The notes below the pieces were generated by a model. That model saw only the letters and a program-made list of their open reading frames with translations. It ran no database searches and was not told the DNA's origin. A stretch of DNA of 64,000 bases from an uncultured Lachnospiraceae bacterium (lineage in GTDB: Bacteria > Bacillota > Clostridia > Lachnospirales > Lachnospiraceae), in NCBI GenBank assembly GCA_902476265.1, contig CABSCP010000021.1, forward strand, positions 1-64,000, in the 5' to 3' direction. Below, piece by piece: positions 1 to 9,856 of the stretch. How positions within the stretch are numbered: the stretch's first letter is position 1; the number at the start of each line of letters is the position of its first letter. The translations under genes and the position numbers were made by a program.

Positions 1-115
1 ATATTCAATTTTCAATCTGCATTGGAATTAGATTTATCTAATTCCGAGAACTTATACAGGTATGTTATGCTTTACTTTACCATAGATTGATGCAAAAACC
101 AATCGAATAGTTGGA

Positions 116-166
116 GAAAAAAACATCACGGCAGAAATTGACAATTAAATGTATTTTTCTGCCGTG
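116..166 (-). terminator. Rho-independent terminator of the activase gene
   Basis: The arms CACGGCAGAAA (127-137) and TTTCTGCCGTG (156-166) form an 11-bp perfect stem. Read on the minus strand the stem is followed by a run of T (A run at 117-123 on plus). It lies 36 bases beyond the stop of the large minus-strand gene. Nothing else was recognised in bases 1-115. Confidence 0.8.
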
Positions 167-201
167 AATTATTACGTTTTTTTTACATTTTCGTTAAAAT
201 A

Positions 202-3200
202 TCATGAATCCTGCGCCTTTTTCAGATTTTTCTGAGCGGTAGAAAGCATCAGTTTGATCCGGTTTAACTGATTGACTTCACTGGCGCCGGGATCATAATC
301 GATTGCGACGATATTGGATTCCGGAAACCGCCGGCGCAGCTCTTTGATGACGCCTTTTCCAACTACATGGTTGGGCAGACAGCCAAAAGGCTGGGTACAC
401 ACAATGTTGCCTACGCCGGAATGGATCAGCTCCACCATTTCCCCGGTCAGAAACCAGCCTTCTCCGGTCTGATTGCCGATGGATACGATGGGTTCGGCAT
501 AGGAAACCAGATCGTAAATATTAGCGGGCGGGTCAAAGTGTACACTTTTTCGGAAAGCTTCTGCAGCGCAGGAACGGACCCGGTTCATAGCCCAGATGCC
601 AAGCTTTGCCACAGAGGCGGTTTTTTTGCTGGTCCCCAGATGGTCCGCTTTATAAAGCTGATTATAAAAGCAGTAGAACATGAAATCCAGAAGATCCGGT
701 ACCACAGCTTCTGCGCCTTCCGATTCCAGCAGTTCCACCAGATGGTTGTTCGCGGCGGGAGCGAATTTCACCAGGATTTCGCCGACAATGCCTACCTTGG
801 GTTTTTGAATATCAAGGATCGGCACAGCATCAAATTCTTCTATGATCTGGCGGCATATTTTGCGGAATTTAAAGTAGTTGGGCAGCTTTTTTGTAGCAAC
901 GAAGGATCGGCATCGTTCCACCCATTTTTTATGCAGTGCGTTGACGGAGCCGGGTTCTTTTTCATAGGGGCGCATCCGGTAGACACAGCGCATGAAAATA
1001 TCACCAAAAATCGCGCCGTAAACCGCCCGGATCAAAAGGTCGGCATTCAGGTGGAATCCGGGATTGCTTTCGATGCCCGCCATATTGACGGAGATGACCG
1101 GAATATATTCCATGCCTGCCTTTTCCAAAGCGCGGCGGATAAAGCCGATATAGTTGGTGGCGCGGCAGCCGCCCCCCGTCTGTGACATGACGATGGCAGT
1201 TTTGTGCAGGTCATAACGGCCGGAAAGCAGAGCGTCCATGATCTGACCCACCACCAGAAGGGAAGGGTAGCAGGCATCGTTATTCACATATTTTAAACCG
1301 GTGTCGATGGCCTGGCGGTTATCGTTTGGAAGCACTTCAAAGTGATATCCGCAGGCTTTAAACGCCGCTTCCAGAATTTCAAAATGGATCGGTGACATCT
1401 GAGGGCAGAGGATGGTGTAATCTTTCCTCATTTCTTCCGTAAACTGCACTTTGTGAATATTTGTGGGCGCGATGGTGCGCTGCCGGCGTTTTTTCTCCCG
1501 CACCCGGATGGCGGAGAGCAGGGAGCGGATGCGGATGCGGGCCGCCCCCAGATTATTCACTTCATCAATTTTTAAACAGGTATAAATTTTGCCGGAACCG
1601 GAGAGGATGTCATTCACCTGGTCGGTGGTCACTGCATCCAGGCCGCAGCCAAAGGAATTCAACTGGATTAAGTCCAGATCCTCACGGGTGCGCACAAATG
1701 CAGCCGCCGCATACAGGCGGGAATGATACATCCACTGGTCGGAAACGATCAGCGGTCTGTCGGGTGTGCCTAAATGGGAAACGGAGTCCTCAGTCAGCAC
1801 GGCAAGACCATAGGAGGTGATCAGTTCCGGAATGCCGTGATTGATTTCCGGATCCACATGATAGGGACGGCCTGCCAGGACAATTCCTCTTTTATGGTTT
1901 GTTTCCATCCAGGAAAGCACTTCTTCCCCTTTTTTCTTCATATCATCTCTGGCAGCCTGCATCTCGGCCCAGCCGGCCAGCGCCGCATTCTCCACCTCCT
2001 TGGCGGGAAGATCGGCAAATTCCTTTTTCAGCGCCTCTGTGGCCACATCCAGAGAGGCGAAGGAGAGGAAGGGATTGCAGAATTTCACATCGCCCCGGCC
2101 GATCTCTTCCACATTGTTTTTGATGTTTTCGGAATAGGAGGTAACGATGGGGCAGTTATAATGGTTATTGGCATCCGGCGTTTCATTGCGCTCATAAAAC
2201 AGCGCAGGATAAAAAATGAAATCTACACCCTGCCTGATCAGCCAGGAAACATGGCCGTGCGCCAGTTTGGCCGGATAACATTCCGACTCACTGGGAATGG
2301 ATTCGATGCCCAGCTCATAAATTTTGTGGTTGGACGCAGGGGAGAGGACCACCTGATAGCCCAGGTTTGTGAAAAAGGTGAACCAAAACGGGTAGTTTTC
2401 ATACATATTCAAAACTCTGGGGATGCCCACCCGGCCTCTGGGCGCTTTATCCAAGGTCAGAGGTTCATAGGAAAACAGCCGTTTTAACTTATAATCAAAC
2501 AGGTTTGGCACCTGATCCGGATTTTTGGTCTTGCCAAGACCACGCTCACAGCGGTTGCCGGATATGTACTGCCGTCCGCCGGAGAAACGGTTGATGGTCA
2601 GACGGCAGCTGTTGGTGCAGCCCTTACATTTGGCCATGGTGGTTTCAAATTCCAGGGAATTGATGGCGTCTATGGAAAGCATGCCGGTCTGATAGCCGGG
2701 GGTATAATGTTCCCGGGCAATCAGCGCAGCGCCGAATGCGCCCATGATCCCGGCGATGTCCGGACGGACCGCCTGGCAGTCAGCGATTTTTTCAAAACTG
2801 CGAAGGACCGCATCATTGTAAAAAGTGCCGCCCTGTACCACGATCTCTTTTCCCAGTTCGGAGGCGTCAGAAACCTTGATGACCTTAAACAGCGCATTTT
2901 TGATGACGGAATAGGCAAGCCCGGCGGAAATGTCCGAAACGGACGCGCCTTCCTTCTGGGCCTGCTTCACTTTGGAATTCATGAAGACGGTGCAGCGGGT
3001 GCCAAGATCGATGGGATGTTCGGCGAACAGTGCCGTTTTCGCAAAATCCTGTACGCTGTAGTTTAAGGACTTTGCAAAGGTTTCGATGAAGGAGCCGCAG
3101 CCTGAGGAACAGGCTTCATTCAGCTGCACGCTGTCCACCGTCTGGTTTTTGATTTTGATACATTTCATATCCTGACCGCCGATATCCAGAATGCAGTCCA

Positions 3201-4449
3201 CTTTGGGATTAAAAAAGGCGGCGGCATAGTAATGGGCTACGGTTTCCACTTCCCCGTCATCCAGCAGAAAAGCAGCCTTCATCAGCGCTTCGCCGTAGCC
3301 CGTAGAACAGGAACGGACGATCTTCGCGCCCTTTGGCAGCTGTTTATAAATATCCTGGATGGCGGAAATGGCTGTTTTTAACGGACTTCCGTTATTGTTG
3401 GAATAAAAGGAATACAAAAGGGAGCCGTCCTCTCCCACGAGTGCGGCTTTGGTGGTGGTGGAACCGGCATCGATGCCCAGGTAACAGTTGCCGGTATATT
3501 CCTCCAGAGACGCTGTTTTTACACAATGACTGTCGTGGCGTGCCCGGAACCGGTCATATTCCTCCTGGGAGGAGAAGAGCGGTTCCATACGTTCCACTTC
3601 AAATTCCATTTTAATGTCGGAGGAAAGTTTTCCTACCATTTCTTCCATCGTGTAAAAAACCTCTTCCTTCGCATTTAAGGCGGAACCGATGGCGGCAAAA
3701 AGGTGGGAATTGTCTGTCTCTATCACATGTTCCTCATCCAGCTTCAAAGTGCGGATAAAAGCGGTTTTTAATTCGGATAAAAAGTGCAGCGGGCCGCCCA
3801 AAAACGCCACATGCCCTCGGATCGGTTTGCCGCAGGCCAGGCCGCTGATGGTCTGATTGACCACCGCCTGAAAAATGGAAGCGGACAGGTCTTCTTTGGT
3901 AGCGCCTTCATTGATCAGAGGCTGGATGTCGGATTTTGCGAACACGCCGCATCTGGCCGCTATGGTGTATAAGGATTTGTAATTTTTCGCATACTCATTT
4001 AAACCGGCTGCATCGGTCTGGATCAGGGATGCCATCTGGTCGATAAAAGAGCCTGTGCCGCCTGCGCAGATACCGTTCATGCGCTGCTCCACATTGCCGT
4101 GCTCAAAGTAAATGATCTTCGCGTCTTCTCCGCCCAGCTCGATGGCTACATCGGTTTTGGGGGCCAGCTCCTGCAGGGAGGTGGAAACGGCGATGACTTC
4201 CTGGACAAAGGGCACATTCAAATGGTGGGCCAAAGTCAGCCCGCCGGAGCCGGTGATCATGGGATGCAGGGTGATATTGCCAAGTTGTCCGTAGGCGTCT
4301 TTGAGAAGATCGGAGAGAGTTTCCCGGATATTGGCGAAATGACGCTTGTAATCGGAGAACAGGATCTCATGTTTTTCGTTTAATATGGCTATTTTTACAG
4401 TGGTGGAACCGATGTCGATCCCCAGGGTATATTGCATCTGATTCATCAT
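202..4449 (-). CDS. 2-hydroxyacyl-CoA dehydratase activase/dehydratase fusion (BadF/BadG-DUF2229-HgdB type)
   Basis: A 1415-residue protein with two tandem ASKHA ATPase modules of the BadF/BadG/HgdC activator family. The first has GIDIGSTTVK at residues 10-19 and cluster-ligand cysteines in GICAGGTGS (Cys128) and ARCGVF (Cys167). The second has GIDAGSTTTK at 325-334, DIGGQDMK at 422-429, and cysteines at 447, 451 and 486. A Cys-rich stretch (CKGCTNSC) near residue 610 precedes a DUF2229-type domain and a C-terminal half resembling the dehydratase D-component (HgdB/double-cubane cluster proteins). In the family the ATPase passes low-potential electrons to a dehydratase or double-cubane partner using ATP; here activator and acceptor-like parts are fused, and the substrate cannot be told from the sequence. 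It is cytoplasmic, and transcribed alone from its own promoter. The start may be either of two adjacent ATG codons behind an AGGAAG ribosome binding site. Confidence 0.85.
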   Translation of the reverse strand: MMNQMQYTLGIDIGSTTVKIAILNEKHEILFSDYKRHFANIRETLSDLLKDAYGQLGNITLHPMITGSGGLTLAHHLNVPFVQEVIAVSTSLQELAPKTDVAIELGGEDAKIIYFEHGNVEQRMNGICAGGTGSFIDQMASLIQTDAAGLNEYAKNYKSLYTIAARCGVFAKSDIQPLINEGATKEDLSASIFQAVVNQTISGLACGKPIRGHVAFLGGPLHFLSELKTAFIRTLKLDEEHVIETDNSHLFAAIGSALNAKEEVFYTMEEMVGKLSSDIKMEFEVERMEPLFSSQEEYDRFRARHDSHCVKTASLEEYTGNCYLGIDAGSTTTKAALVGEDGSLLYSFYSNNNGSPLKTAISAIQDIYKQLPKGAKIVRSCSTGYGEALMKAAFLLDDGEVETVAHYYAAAFFNPKVDCILDIGGQDMKCIKIKNQTVDSVQLNEACSSGCGSFIETFAKSLNYSVQDFAKTALFAEHPIDLGTRCTVFMNSKVKQAQKEGASVSDISAGLAYSVIKNALFKVIKVSDASELGKEIVVQGGTFYNDAVLRSFEKIADCQAVRPDIAGIMGAFGAALIAREHYTPGYQTGMLSIDAINSLEFETTMAKCKGCTNSCRLTINRFSGGRQYISGNRCERGLGKTKNPDQVPNLFDYKLKRLFSYEPLTLDKAPRGRVGIPRVLNMYENYPFWFTFFTNLGYQVVLSPASNHKIYELGIESIPSESECYPAKLAHGHVSWLIRQGVDFIFYPALFYERNETPDANNHYNCPIVTSYSENIKNNVEEIGRGDVKFCNPFLSFASLDVATEALKKEFADLPAKEVENAALAGWAEMQAARDDMKKKGEEVLSWMETNHKRGIVLAGRPYHVDPEINHGIPELITSYGLAVLTEDSVSHLGTPDRPLIVSDQWMYHSRLYAAAAFVRTREDLDLIQLNSFGCGLDAVTTDQVNDILSGSGKIYTCLKIDEVNNLGAARIRIRSLLSAIRVREKKRRQRTIAPTNIHKVQFTEEMRKDYTILCPQMSPIHFEILEAAFKACGYHFEVLPNDNRQAIDTGLKYVNNDACYPSLLVVGQIMDALLSGRYDLHKTAIVMSQTGGGCRATNYIGFIRRALEKAGMEYIPVISVNMAGIESNPGFHLNADLLIRAVYGAIFGDIFMRCVYRMRPYEKEPGSVNALHKKWVERCRSFVATKKLPNYFKFRKICRQIIEEFDAVPILDIQKPKVGIVGEILVKFAPAANNHLVELLESEGAEAVVPDLLDFMFYCFYNQLYKADHLGTSKKTASVAKLGIWAMNRVRSCAAEAFRKSVHFDPPANIYDLVSYAEPIVSIGNQTGEGWFLTGEMVELIHSGVGNIVCTQPFGCLPNHVVGKGVIKELRRRFPESNIVAIDYDPGASEVNQLNRIKLMLSTAQKNLKKAQDS

Positions 4450-4508
4450 ACACTATCACTTTCTTCCTATTTATATTGAGTACAAATCAACCTGTTTTGG
4501 ACGCGTAC

Positions 4509-4537
4509 ATTATACGACAGGAAATTACAACATGCAA
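4509..4537 (-). promoter_or_regulatory. Sigma-A promoter of the activase gene
   Basis: On the minus strand TTGCAT (4532-4537) is separated by exactly 17 bases from TATAAT (4509-4514), about 60 bases ahead of the start codon. Confidence 0.75.
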
Positions 4538-4582
4538 TGAAACGCCCCGCTAAAAAAATGTTAAGGTTTTGCTAAGCGCCTC

Positions 4583-4617
4583 CGCCAGCCCGCCGGCAGT
4601 GGATCGGCAGGCTGGCG
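4583..4617. repeat. Imperfect inverted repeat between divergent genes
   Basis: Thirteen-base GC-rich arms (4583-4595 and 4605-4617; 12 of 13 positions pair) with a 9-base loop lie in the 342-base gap between the minus-strand activase and the plus-strand rhomboid-like gene. No T run follows on either strand, so a terminator is not obvious. The rest of the gap holds the two divergent promoters and no recognisable gene. Confidence 0.5.
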
Positions 4618-4734
4618 AAGATGCCGCAGAGAAAGCGGTCAACTTGATGAGATGATACTGTAGAATTCTAAAACAAATATAAAAAGGAAACCATAACATT
4701 GCCTTTTTAGGAAACGGATGGTAAAATAAAATAA

Positions 4735-4764
4735 TTGGACGCTGTAACCGGCATCCGCTATAGA
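4735..4764 (+). promoter_or_regulatory. Promoter of the rhomboid-like/sigma-like operon
   Basis: TTGGAC (4735-4740), 18-base spacer, TATAGA (4759-4764), 28 bases before the first ATG of the operon. Confidence 0.55.
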
Positions 4765-4791
4765 ATATGAAGAAGGGACTGTTATTAGAAT

Positions 4792-5676
4792 ATGAACAAA
4801 CGCAATAACTGGAAATGGAAGCTGCAAAGATATGCTGTTCCCAATCTTACCTTATACTTAATTATCTGTTACGGGATCGGCTATCTGCTGCAGATGTTGC
4901 TGCCGCAGATTTTTTACTATCTGCTTCTGGATCCCTTTCTGGTCTTGAAAGGGCAGATCTGGAGACTGGTGACCTGGGTATTGATTCCGCCGGAAAATTC
5001 AAATATCTTCTTTGTGCTCATCATGCTTTATTTGTATTATTCCCTGGGGAATTTGTTGGAGAGGCTCTGGGGGACATGGAAATATAACGTTTATATATTT
5101 TCGGGCATCCTGTTCACCATATTGGGAGCTTTTGTCCTCTGCATTTACTGTGCGTTGATGGGAGCGCAGGCAGTGGGGATTCCCGGATTATATGCGTTGA
5201 GAAACGGAAGCGGTGTCTATTTCGGCCAGTTCTCCACCTATTACATCAATATGTCCATCTTTTTGGCCTGTGCGGCCAGCATCCCGGATGTGCAGGTGCT
5301 TTTGATGTTCTTATTTCCGATCAAGGTGAAATGGCTGGGGATCGTTTACGGAGTGATTCTGCTTGTGAACTGTATCCAGGGCGGCTTTGTGACCTGGATC
5401 GTGGTAGGCTTCTCCCTGTTAAATTTCCTGGTTTATTTCATCCGGTCCAAGGGACATATGCATCTGTCGCCCGGACAGGTGAAAATGCGGCATGAATTTA
5501 AACAGAAGATGAGAAGCGCAGACCACAGCAGCAAAATGGTGACAAAACACAAATGCGCGGTGTGCGGCAGGACAGAACAAGACGGTGACGATCTGGAATT
5601 CCGGTTCTGTTCCAAGTGTAACGGAAATTATGAATACTGCCAGTATCATCTGTTCACTCATGAACATGTAAAATAA
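4792..5676 (+). CDS. Rhomboid-like membrane protein with C-terminal zinc ribbon
   Basis: A 294-residue protein with about six hydrophobic segments over residues 18-220, in the arrangement seen in rhomboid/derlin-fold proteins. The C-terminal cytosolic tail carries CxxC (CAVC) and CxxC (CSKC) pairs followed by Cys and His residues, as in a zinc ribbon. I cannot find the GxSG serine motif or a catalytic-type histidine in a late membrane segment, so it is probably a non-proteolytic member (inference). It is the first gene of a compact set: 9 bases separate it from the sigma-like gene. A role as a membrane partner or scaffold for the two downstream proteins is possible but not shown. Confidence 0.65.
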   Translation: MNKRNNWKWKLQRYAVPNLTLYLIICYGIGYLLQMLLPQIFYYLLLDPFLVLKGQIWRLVTWVLIPPENSNIFFVLIMLYLYYSLGNLLERLWGTWKYNVYIFSGILFTILGAFVLCIYCALMGAQAVGIPGLYALRNGSGVYFGQFSTYYINMSIFLACAASIPDVQVLLMFLFPIKVKWLGIVYGVILLVNCIQGGFVTWIVVGFSLLNFLVYFIRSKGHMHLSPGQVKMRHEFKQKMRSADHSSKMVTKHKCAVCGRTEQDGDDLEFRFCSKCNGNYEYCQYHLFTHEHVK

Positions 5677-5685
5677 GGAGCGTTT

Positions 5686-6438
5686 ATGAAAGAAGAATTG
5701 ATATTTGCCCGGACGCTGGAGCAGCTGTGCGCACTGGCCAGAGAGCAGGGGAATATGCTGCGGGAAGAACAGGTGACCCTGGCATTTTCAGAAGCGGGAT
5801 TGGAGATGGGGGAAGCCCAGCTTCCCCTGGTGTATGAATATTTAAAAACAAAGAAAATCGGGATCGGGGAACCGGTGGATCCCTTTGACTATCTTTCCGG
5901 GGAGGAAGCGGATTATCTGGATTCCTATTTAAAGGAGCTGGAGCCGCTTTCCGATGTGACGGAAGGAGAAAAAGAGGCCATCACGCTTTCCGCCATGGCA
6001 GGAGATCCGGATGCCAAAAAGCGGCTGATTGAAATCTTCCTTTCCCAGGTGGCGGAAATCGCGAAACTCTATGCCGGGCAGGGTGCCTTTTTAGAGGATC
6101 TGATCGGAGAGGGGAATGTGGCCCTGACCATGGCGGTGGAAATGCTGGATTGCGCGGAAAATGCGGCCCAGGCCCAGGGAACCATCGCCAGCATGATCAT
6201 GGAGGCGATGGAGAATTACATCGCCGAAAATGCGGACGAAAAGAAAGCCGGAGAAAAAATGGCAGGGAAGGCCAATGACGTCCTGGAAAGGGCAAAAGAA
6301 ATGGCCCAAGAGCTGGGGCGCAAGGTGACCGTCGCCGAGCTTTCGGAAGAAACGGGAATGAAGGAAGAGCAGATCCGGGAAGCGGTGCGCATCACAGCGG
6401 ATCATATTGACTATCTGGATACAAAGGAATTGCACTGA
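5686..6438 (+). CDS. Sigma-70-like protein with regions 2 and 3 only
   Basis: A 250-residue acidic protein. The centre (about residues 105-150) reads like sigma region 2: RLIEIFLSQVAEIA, then GAFLEDLIGEGNVAL. The C-terminus (about 205-240) resembles region 3: KVTVAELSEETGMKEEQIREAV. There is no region 4 helix-turn-helix for the -35 box, and the protein ends soon after region 3. It could act as an anti-sigma-like or core-binding regulator, or as a divergent sigma factor, and this cannot be decided from the sequence. The SD AAGGAG is 6 bases from the ATG. The stop overlaps the start of the next gene (ATG within TGATG), which suggests translational coupling. Confidence 0.65.
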   Translation: MKEELIFARTLEQLCALAREQGNMLREEQVTLAFSEAGLEMGEAQLPLVYEYLKTKKIGIGEPVDPFDYLSGEEADYLDSYLKELEPLSDVTEGEKEAITLSAMAGDPDAKKRLIEIFLSQVAEIAKLYAGQGAFLEDLIGEGNVALTMAVEMLDCAENAAQAQGTIASMIMEAMENYIAENADEKKAGEKMAGKANDVLERAKEMAQELGRKVTVAELSEETGMKEEQIREAVRITADHIDYLDTKELH

Positions 6439-6854
6439 TGGCAGAAAATAATGATTTTAAGTATGTGATACAGGATTTTGGAAACATTTATATCGGCGCC
6501 CGGTTCAGCTATGGGGAAATGACGGTCATGGAGGATATCCCCTTTAAATGGAAAGCGGTCATCACTCATTATATCCTCAAGGATGTGGACCCTTCCACCA
6601 CCATGGAAAACCATATTTTTTTCATGACGGAACAGGATTTTTCCTATCAGACCTTTAAAGAATTGAAGGCGAAATTCAAGATGAGCGTCTGGGTGCCCGC
6701 CGATGGCAAAAAGCATAAAAAAGGGCATTACGAAAGCCGGGAATATAAAATTGAAGAGATCGTGAAGAATGAAGCGCTGCACAGGCAGATGGATACCGTA
6801 ATTGTGGAGGAACTCCATCTGACAAAGCTCGCCCTCATGAGTTTTGCGGTCTGA
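6438..6854 (+). CDS. Conserved hypothetical protein coupled to the sigma-like gene
   Basis: A 138-residue soluble protein with no signal peptide or membrane segment. It is rich in aromatic and basic residues, with a lysine/histidine-rich patch (KKHKKGH) near residue 95. I do not recognise a family. Its start overlaps the stop of the sigma-like gene, and it is followed after 33 bases by the M16C peptidase gene. Position suggests that it works with the rhomboid-like and sigma-like proteins, but nothing in the protein itself shows a function. Confidence 0.55.
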   Translation: MAENNDFKYVIQDFGNIYIGARFSYGEMTVMEDIPFKWKAVITHYILKDVDPSTTMENHIFFMTEQDFSYQTFKELKAKFKMSVWVPADGKKHKKGHYESREYKIEEIVKNEALHRQMDTVIVEELHLTKLALMSFAV

Positions 6855-6887
6855 AAAAGAAACAGGGAAAGGCAGAATGAAGACAGT

Positions 6888-9815
6888 ATGAAAATAGAAG
6901 ATCTGAACGCTTATGAGATCATAGAGAAAAGAGAAATCGGGGATCTGCGCTCCATGAGTTATCTCCTGCGCCATAAAAAGAGCGGCGCGAGACTGGCGCT
7001 TTTGTCCAACGATGATGAAAATAAAGTATTTTATATCGGTTTTAAAACGCCTCCGGAGGACAGCACCGGAGTGGCCCATATCCTGGAGCATTCCGTGCTG
7101 GAAGGTTCCAGGGATTTCCCTGTTAAGGATCCGTTTATCGAACTGGTGAAAGGGTCCTTAAATACGTTTTTAAATGCCATGACATACCCGGACAAAACAC
7201 TTTATCCGGTGGCCAGCTGTAATGACAAGGATTTTGCCAACCTGATGCACGTTTATCTGGATGCGGTATTTTACCCGGCCATTTATCGGGAACCCCGCAT
7301 TTTTTATCAGGAAGGCTGGCATTATGAAATGCAGGATCCCAGCGACGAACTGACTATAAACGGCGTCGTATATAATGAGATGAAGGGAGCCTTTTCTTCA
7401 CCGGACGATGTGCTGGGGCGGGAAATCGTCACCTCGCTGTTTCCGGATACGGCCTATGCCAATGAATCCGGCGGCGACCCGGATGCGATCCCCAACCTGA
7501 CCTATGAGCAGTTTTTAAATTTTCACAAAAAATACTATCATCCTTCCAACAGCTATCTTTACCTTTATGGCAATATGGATATGGCAGAGCGGCTTACATG
7601 GCTGGATGAAACGTATTTATCGCACTTTGACAAAGCGGAAGTGGAAGCCGTGATCGGCATACAGAAGCCCTTTTTAAAGCCTGTGGAGATTCGGAAGGAA
7701 TATTCGGTCACGGACAGCGAACCGCTTCTTCATAATACCTATTTATCCTGTAATATCGCGGCGGGGGACGTGTTGGACCGGGAAGAGTATATCGCCTTCC
7801 AGATCCTGGATTATGCCCTTTGTTCCGCGCAGGGCGCGCCTTTAAAGCAGGCGCTTTTGGATGCGGGGATCGGGCAGGATGTATACAGCGATTTCGATAA
7901 CGGCACGCGCCAGCCTTATTTTTCCATTGTGGCCAAAAATGCGGACGAAGACCGGAAGGATGATTTTTTAAGGATCATTGACGAGACCCTCTCCCGGCTT
8001 GTGCAGGAGGGCCTGGATAAAAAAACGCTGTTGGCCGGGCTGAATTATTATGAGTTTAAGTACCGGGAGGCGGATTTCGGTTCTTATCCCGCAGGCCTGA
8101 TGTATGGACTGCAGGTGATGGACAGCTGGCTGTATGACGAAAATGCTCCCTTCATCCATATTGAAGCGGGGGAGACATACCGCAGCCTGCGCCGGAAAGC
8201 GGAAGGCCGTTATTTTGAGGATCTGATCCGGGAAAAGCTTCTCGGCAACCCTCACAGAAGCGTGCTGCTTTTAGTGCCCGTACGGGGACTGACCGATCAG
8301 AAGGACCGGGCGCTGGCAGAAAAACTGGCGGCTTATAAGGCATCTCTGTCGGAAGAGGAAATCGGGCGGATTGTGGAGCAGACCCATGACCTGGAAGCGT
8401 TTCAGGAAGAGCCGGACCGTCCCGAGGACCTGGCAAAAATTCCGCTGCTCTCCAGAGAGGATATCCGCCGTAAGGTGGAACCTGTTATTTTGGAAAAAAG
8501 GCAGCTGGAGGATACCGAGGTGCTGTATCACAAGATTCCCACCAACGGTATCAGCTATTTCAGGCTGTTGTTTGACTGCAGCCGTGTGCCGGGGGAACTG
8601 TTCCCTTACCTGGGCATTTTAAAAGCGGTATTCGGCCTTGTGGATACGGCTCGATACAGCTATCAGGAATTGTTCACCCAGACGGACCTGCTGACCGGGG
8701 GAATTGTGCCCGTGACCAACATTTATACCAATGCCAAAGATCTCAGCCGCCAGAAAATCACGTTTGAAGTCAAAGGGAAAGCTTTCCATGAGAATCTGGA
8801 AAGCGCGCTGGACCTGGCGGAGGAAATGCTGCTGCGGTCGGATTTTTCCAATCAGAAACGGTTGAATGAGATTCTGGCGGAATTGAAGTCCAGACTCCAG
8901 TCAGCCATGATTTCAGGAGGCCATACCATCGCCAGCGGCAGGGCGTTATCCTATATTTCCAAAACCGCGGCGCTGCAGGAAGTGATCAACGGCATGGACT
9001 TTTACCGGCTGGTGGAACGCCTTTCCGGGAACTGGGAAGAGGAAAAGAAAACGCTGCCTGCAAAGCTTGAGAAGTTATGTGAGAGCATTTTCCGAAAAGA
9101 AAACCTGATGCTGGATTTTACCGCAGAGGAAGAAGAACAATATGACAAATTCCTGGCGGCAGCGCAGAGAATGAAAGACAGGCTGTTTACAGCTGACGTG
9201 GAAGGAACGCCTTATGAAGTGTCCCTTGCGCGGAAAAATGAAGGATATCTGAGCGCTTCTCAGGTGCAGTATGTATGCCGCGCCGGAAATTATATCAAAG
9301 ACGGGTTTCCGTATACCGGAGCACTTCGGATTTTAAAAGGTATTATGAACAACGAATATCTCTGGAACAATGTCCGCGTCAAGGGCGGCGCTTACGGCTG
9401 CATGTGCAGTTTCGGAAAAAGCGGGGATTCTTTCTTTGTTTCCTACCGGGATCCCAATCTGGGAAAAACGGTGCAGGTTTACGAACAGGCGCCGGATTTC
9501 ATCGAATGCTTTGCGGGAGACGAACGGGCCATGACCCAGGCGGTGATCGGAACCGTCAGTGAAATGGATACCCCTATGAATCCGGCTGCAAAAGCGCTGC
9601 GGGCATTGAGTCTGTATCTCACAAATCAGACTGAAGAAGAGCTGCAGAAGGAAAGGGATCAGGTGCTGGATGCGACGGCAGAAGATATCCGCGCTCTGGC
9701 CGGGCATGTCCGGGCGGTTTTGGCAGATGACTGCCTGTGTGTTGTGGGCAATGAAAAGAAAATAGAAGAAGAGAAGGCAAAATTCCTCACCCTGGAACAG
9801 CTGTACCAGGGATAA
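6888..9815 (+). CDS. M16C-family zinc metalloprotease (presequence protease/insulinase type)
   Basis: At 975 residues this matches the length of M16C (PreP-like) peptidases. The inverted zinc motif HILEH (His64, Glu67, His68) is present, followed by the third-ligand region NEMKG (Glu164), and an M16C-associated middle domain. The C-terminal half (about 780-900) holds the RVKGGAYG segment that typically contributes to the substrate chamber. Such enzymes degrade short unstructured peptides. There is no signal peptide, so it is cytoplasmic. The gene follows the small operon above by 33 bases and may share its transcript. Confidence 0.9.
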   Translation: MKIEDLNAYEIIEKREIGDLRSMSYLLRHKKSGARLALLSNDDENKVFYIGFKTPPEDSTGVAHILEHSVLEGSRDFPVKDPFIELVKGSLNTFLNAMTYPDKTLYPVASCNDKDFANLMHVYLDAVFYPAIYREPRIFYQEGWHYEMQDPSDELTINGVVYNEMKGAFSSPDDVLGREIVTSLFPDTAYANESGGDPDAIPNLTYEQFLNFHKKYYHPSNSYLYLYGNMDMAERLTWLDETYLSHFDKAEVEAVIGIQKPFLKPVEIRKEYSVTDSEPLLHNTYLSCNIAAGDVLDREEYIAFQILDYALCSAQGAPLKQALLDAGIGQDVYSDFDNGTRQPYFSIVAKNADEDRKDDFLRIIDETLSRLVQEGLDKKTLLAGLNYYEFKYREADFGSYPAGLMYGLQVMDSWLYDENAPFIHIEAGETYRSLRRKAEGRYFEDLIREKLLGNPHRSVLLLVPVRGLTDQKDRALAEKLAAYKASLSEEEIGRIVEQTHDLEAFQEEPDRPEDLAKIPLLSREDIRRKVEPVILEKRQLEDTEVLYHKIPTNGISYFRLLFDCSRVPGELFPYLGILKAVFGLVDTARYSYQELFTQTDLLTGGIVPVTNIYTNAKDLSRQKITFEVKGKAFHENLESALDLAEEMLLRSDFSNQKRLNEILAELKSRLQSAMISGGHTIASGRALSYISKTAALQEVINGMDFYRLVERLSGNWEEEKKTLPAKLEKLCESIFRKENLMLDFTAEEEEQYDKFLAAAQRMKDRLFTADVEGTPYEVSLARKNEGYLSASQVQYVCRAGNYIKDGFPYTGALRILKGIMNNEYLWNNVRVKGGAYGCMCSFGKSGDSFFVSYRDPNLGKTVQVYEQAPDFIECFAGDERAMTQAVIGTVSEMDTPMNPAAKALRALSLYLTNQTEEELQKERDQVLDATAEDIRALAGHVRAVLADDCLCVVGNEKKIEEEKAKFLTLEQLYQG

Positions 9816-9856
9816 CCGTCGGAACAGTACTGGGCGGCGCGGCAGGAGATATACTT

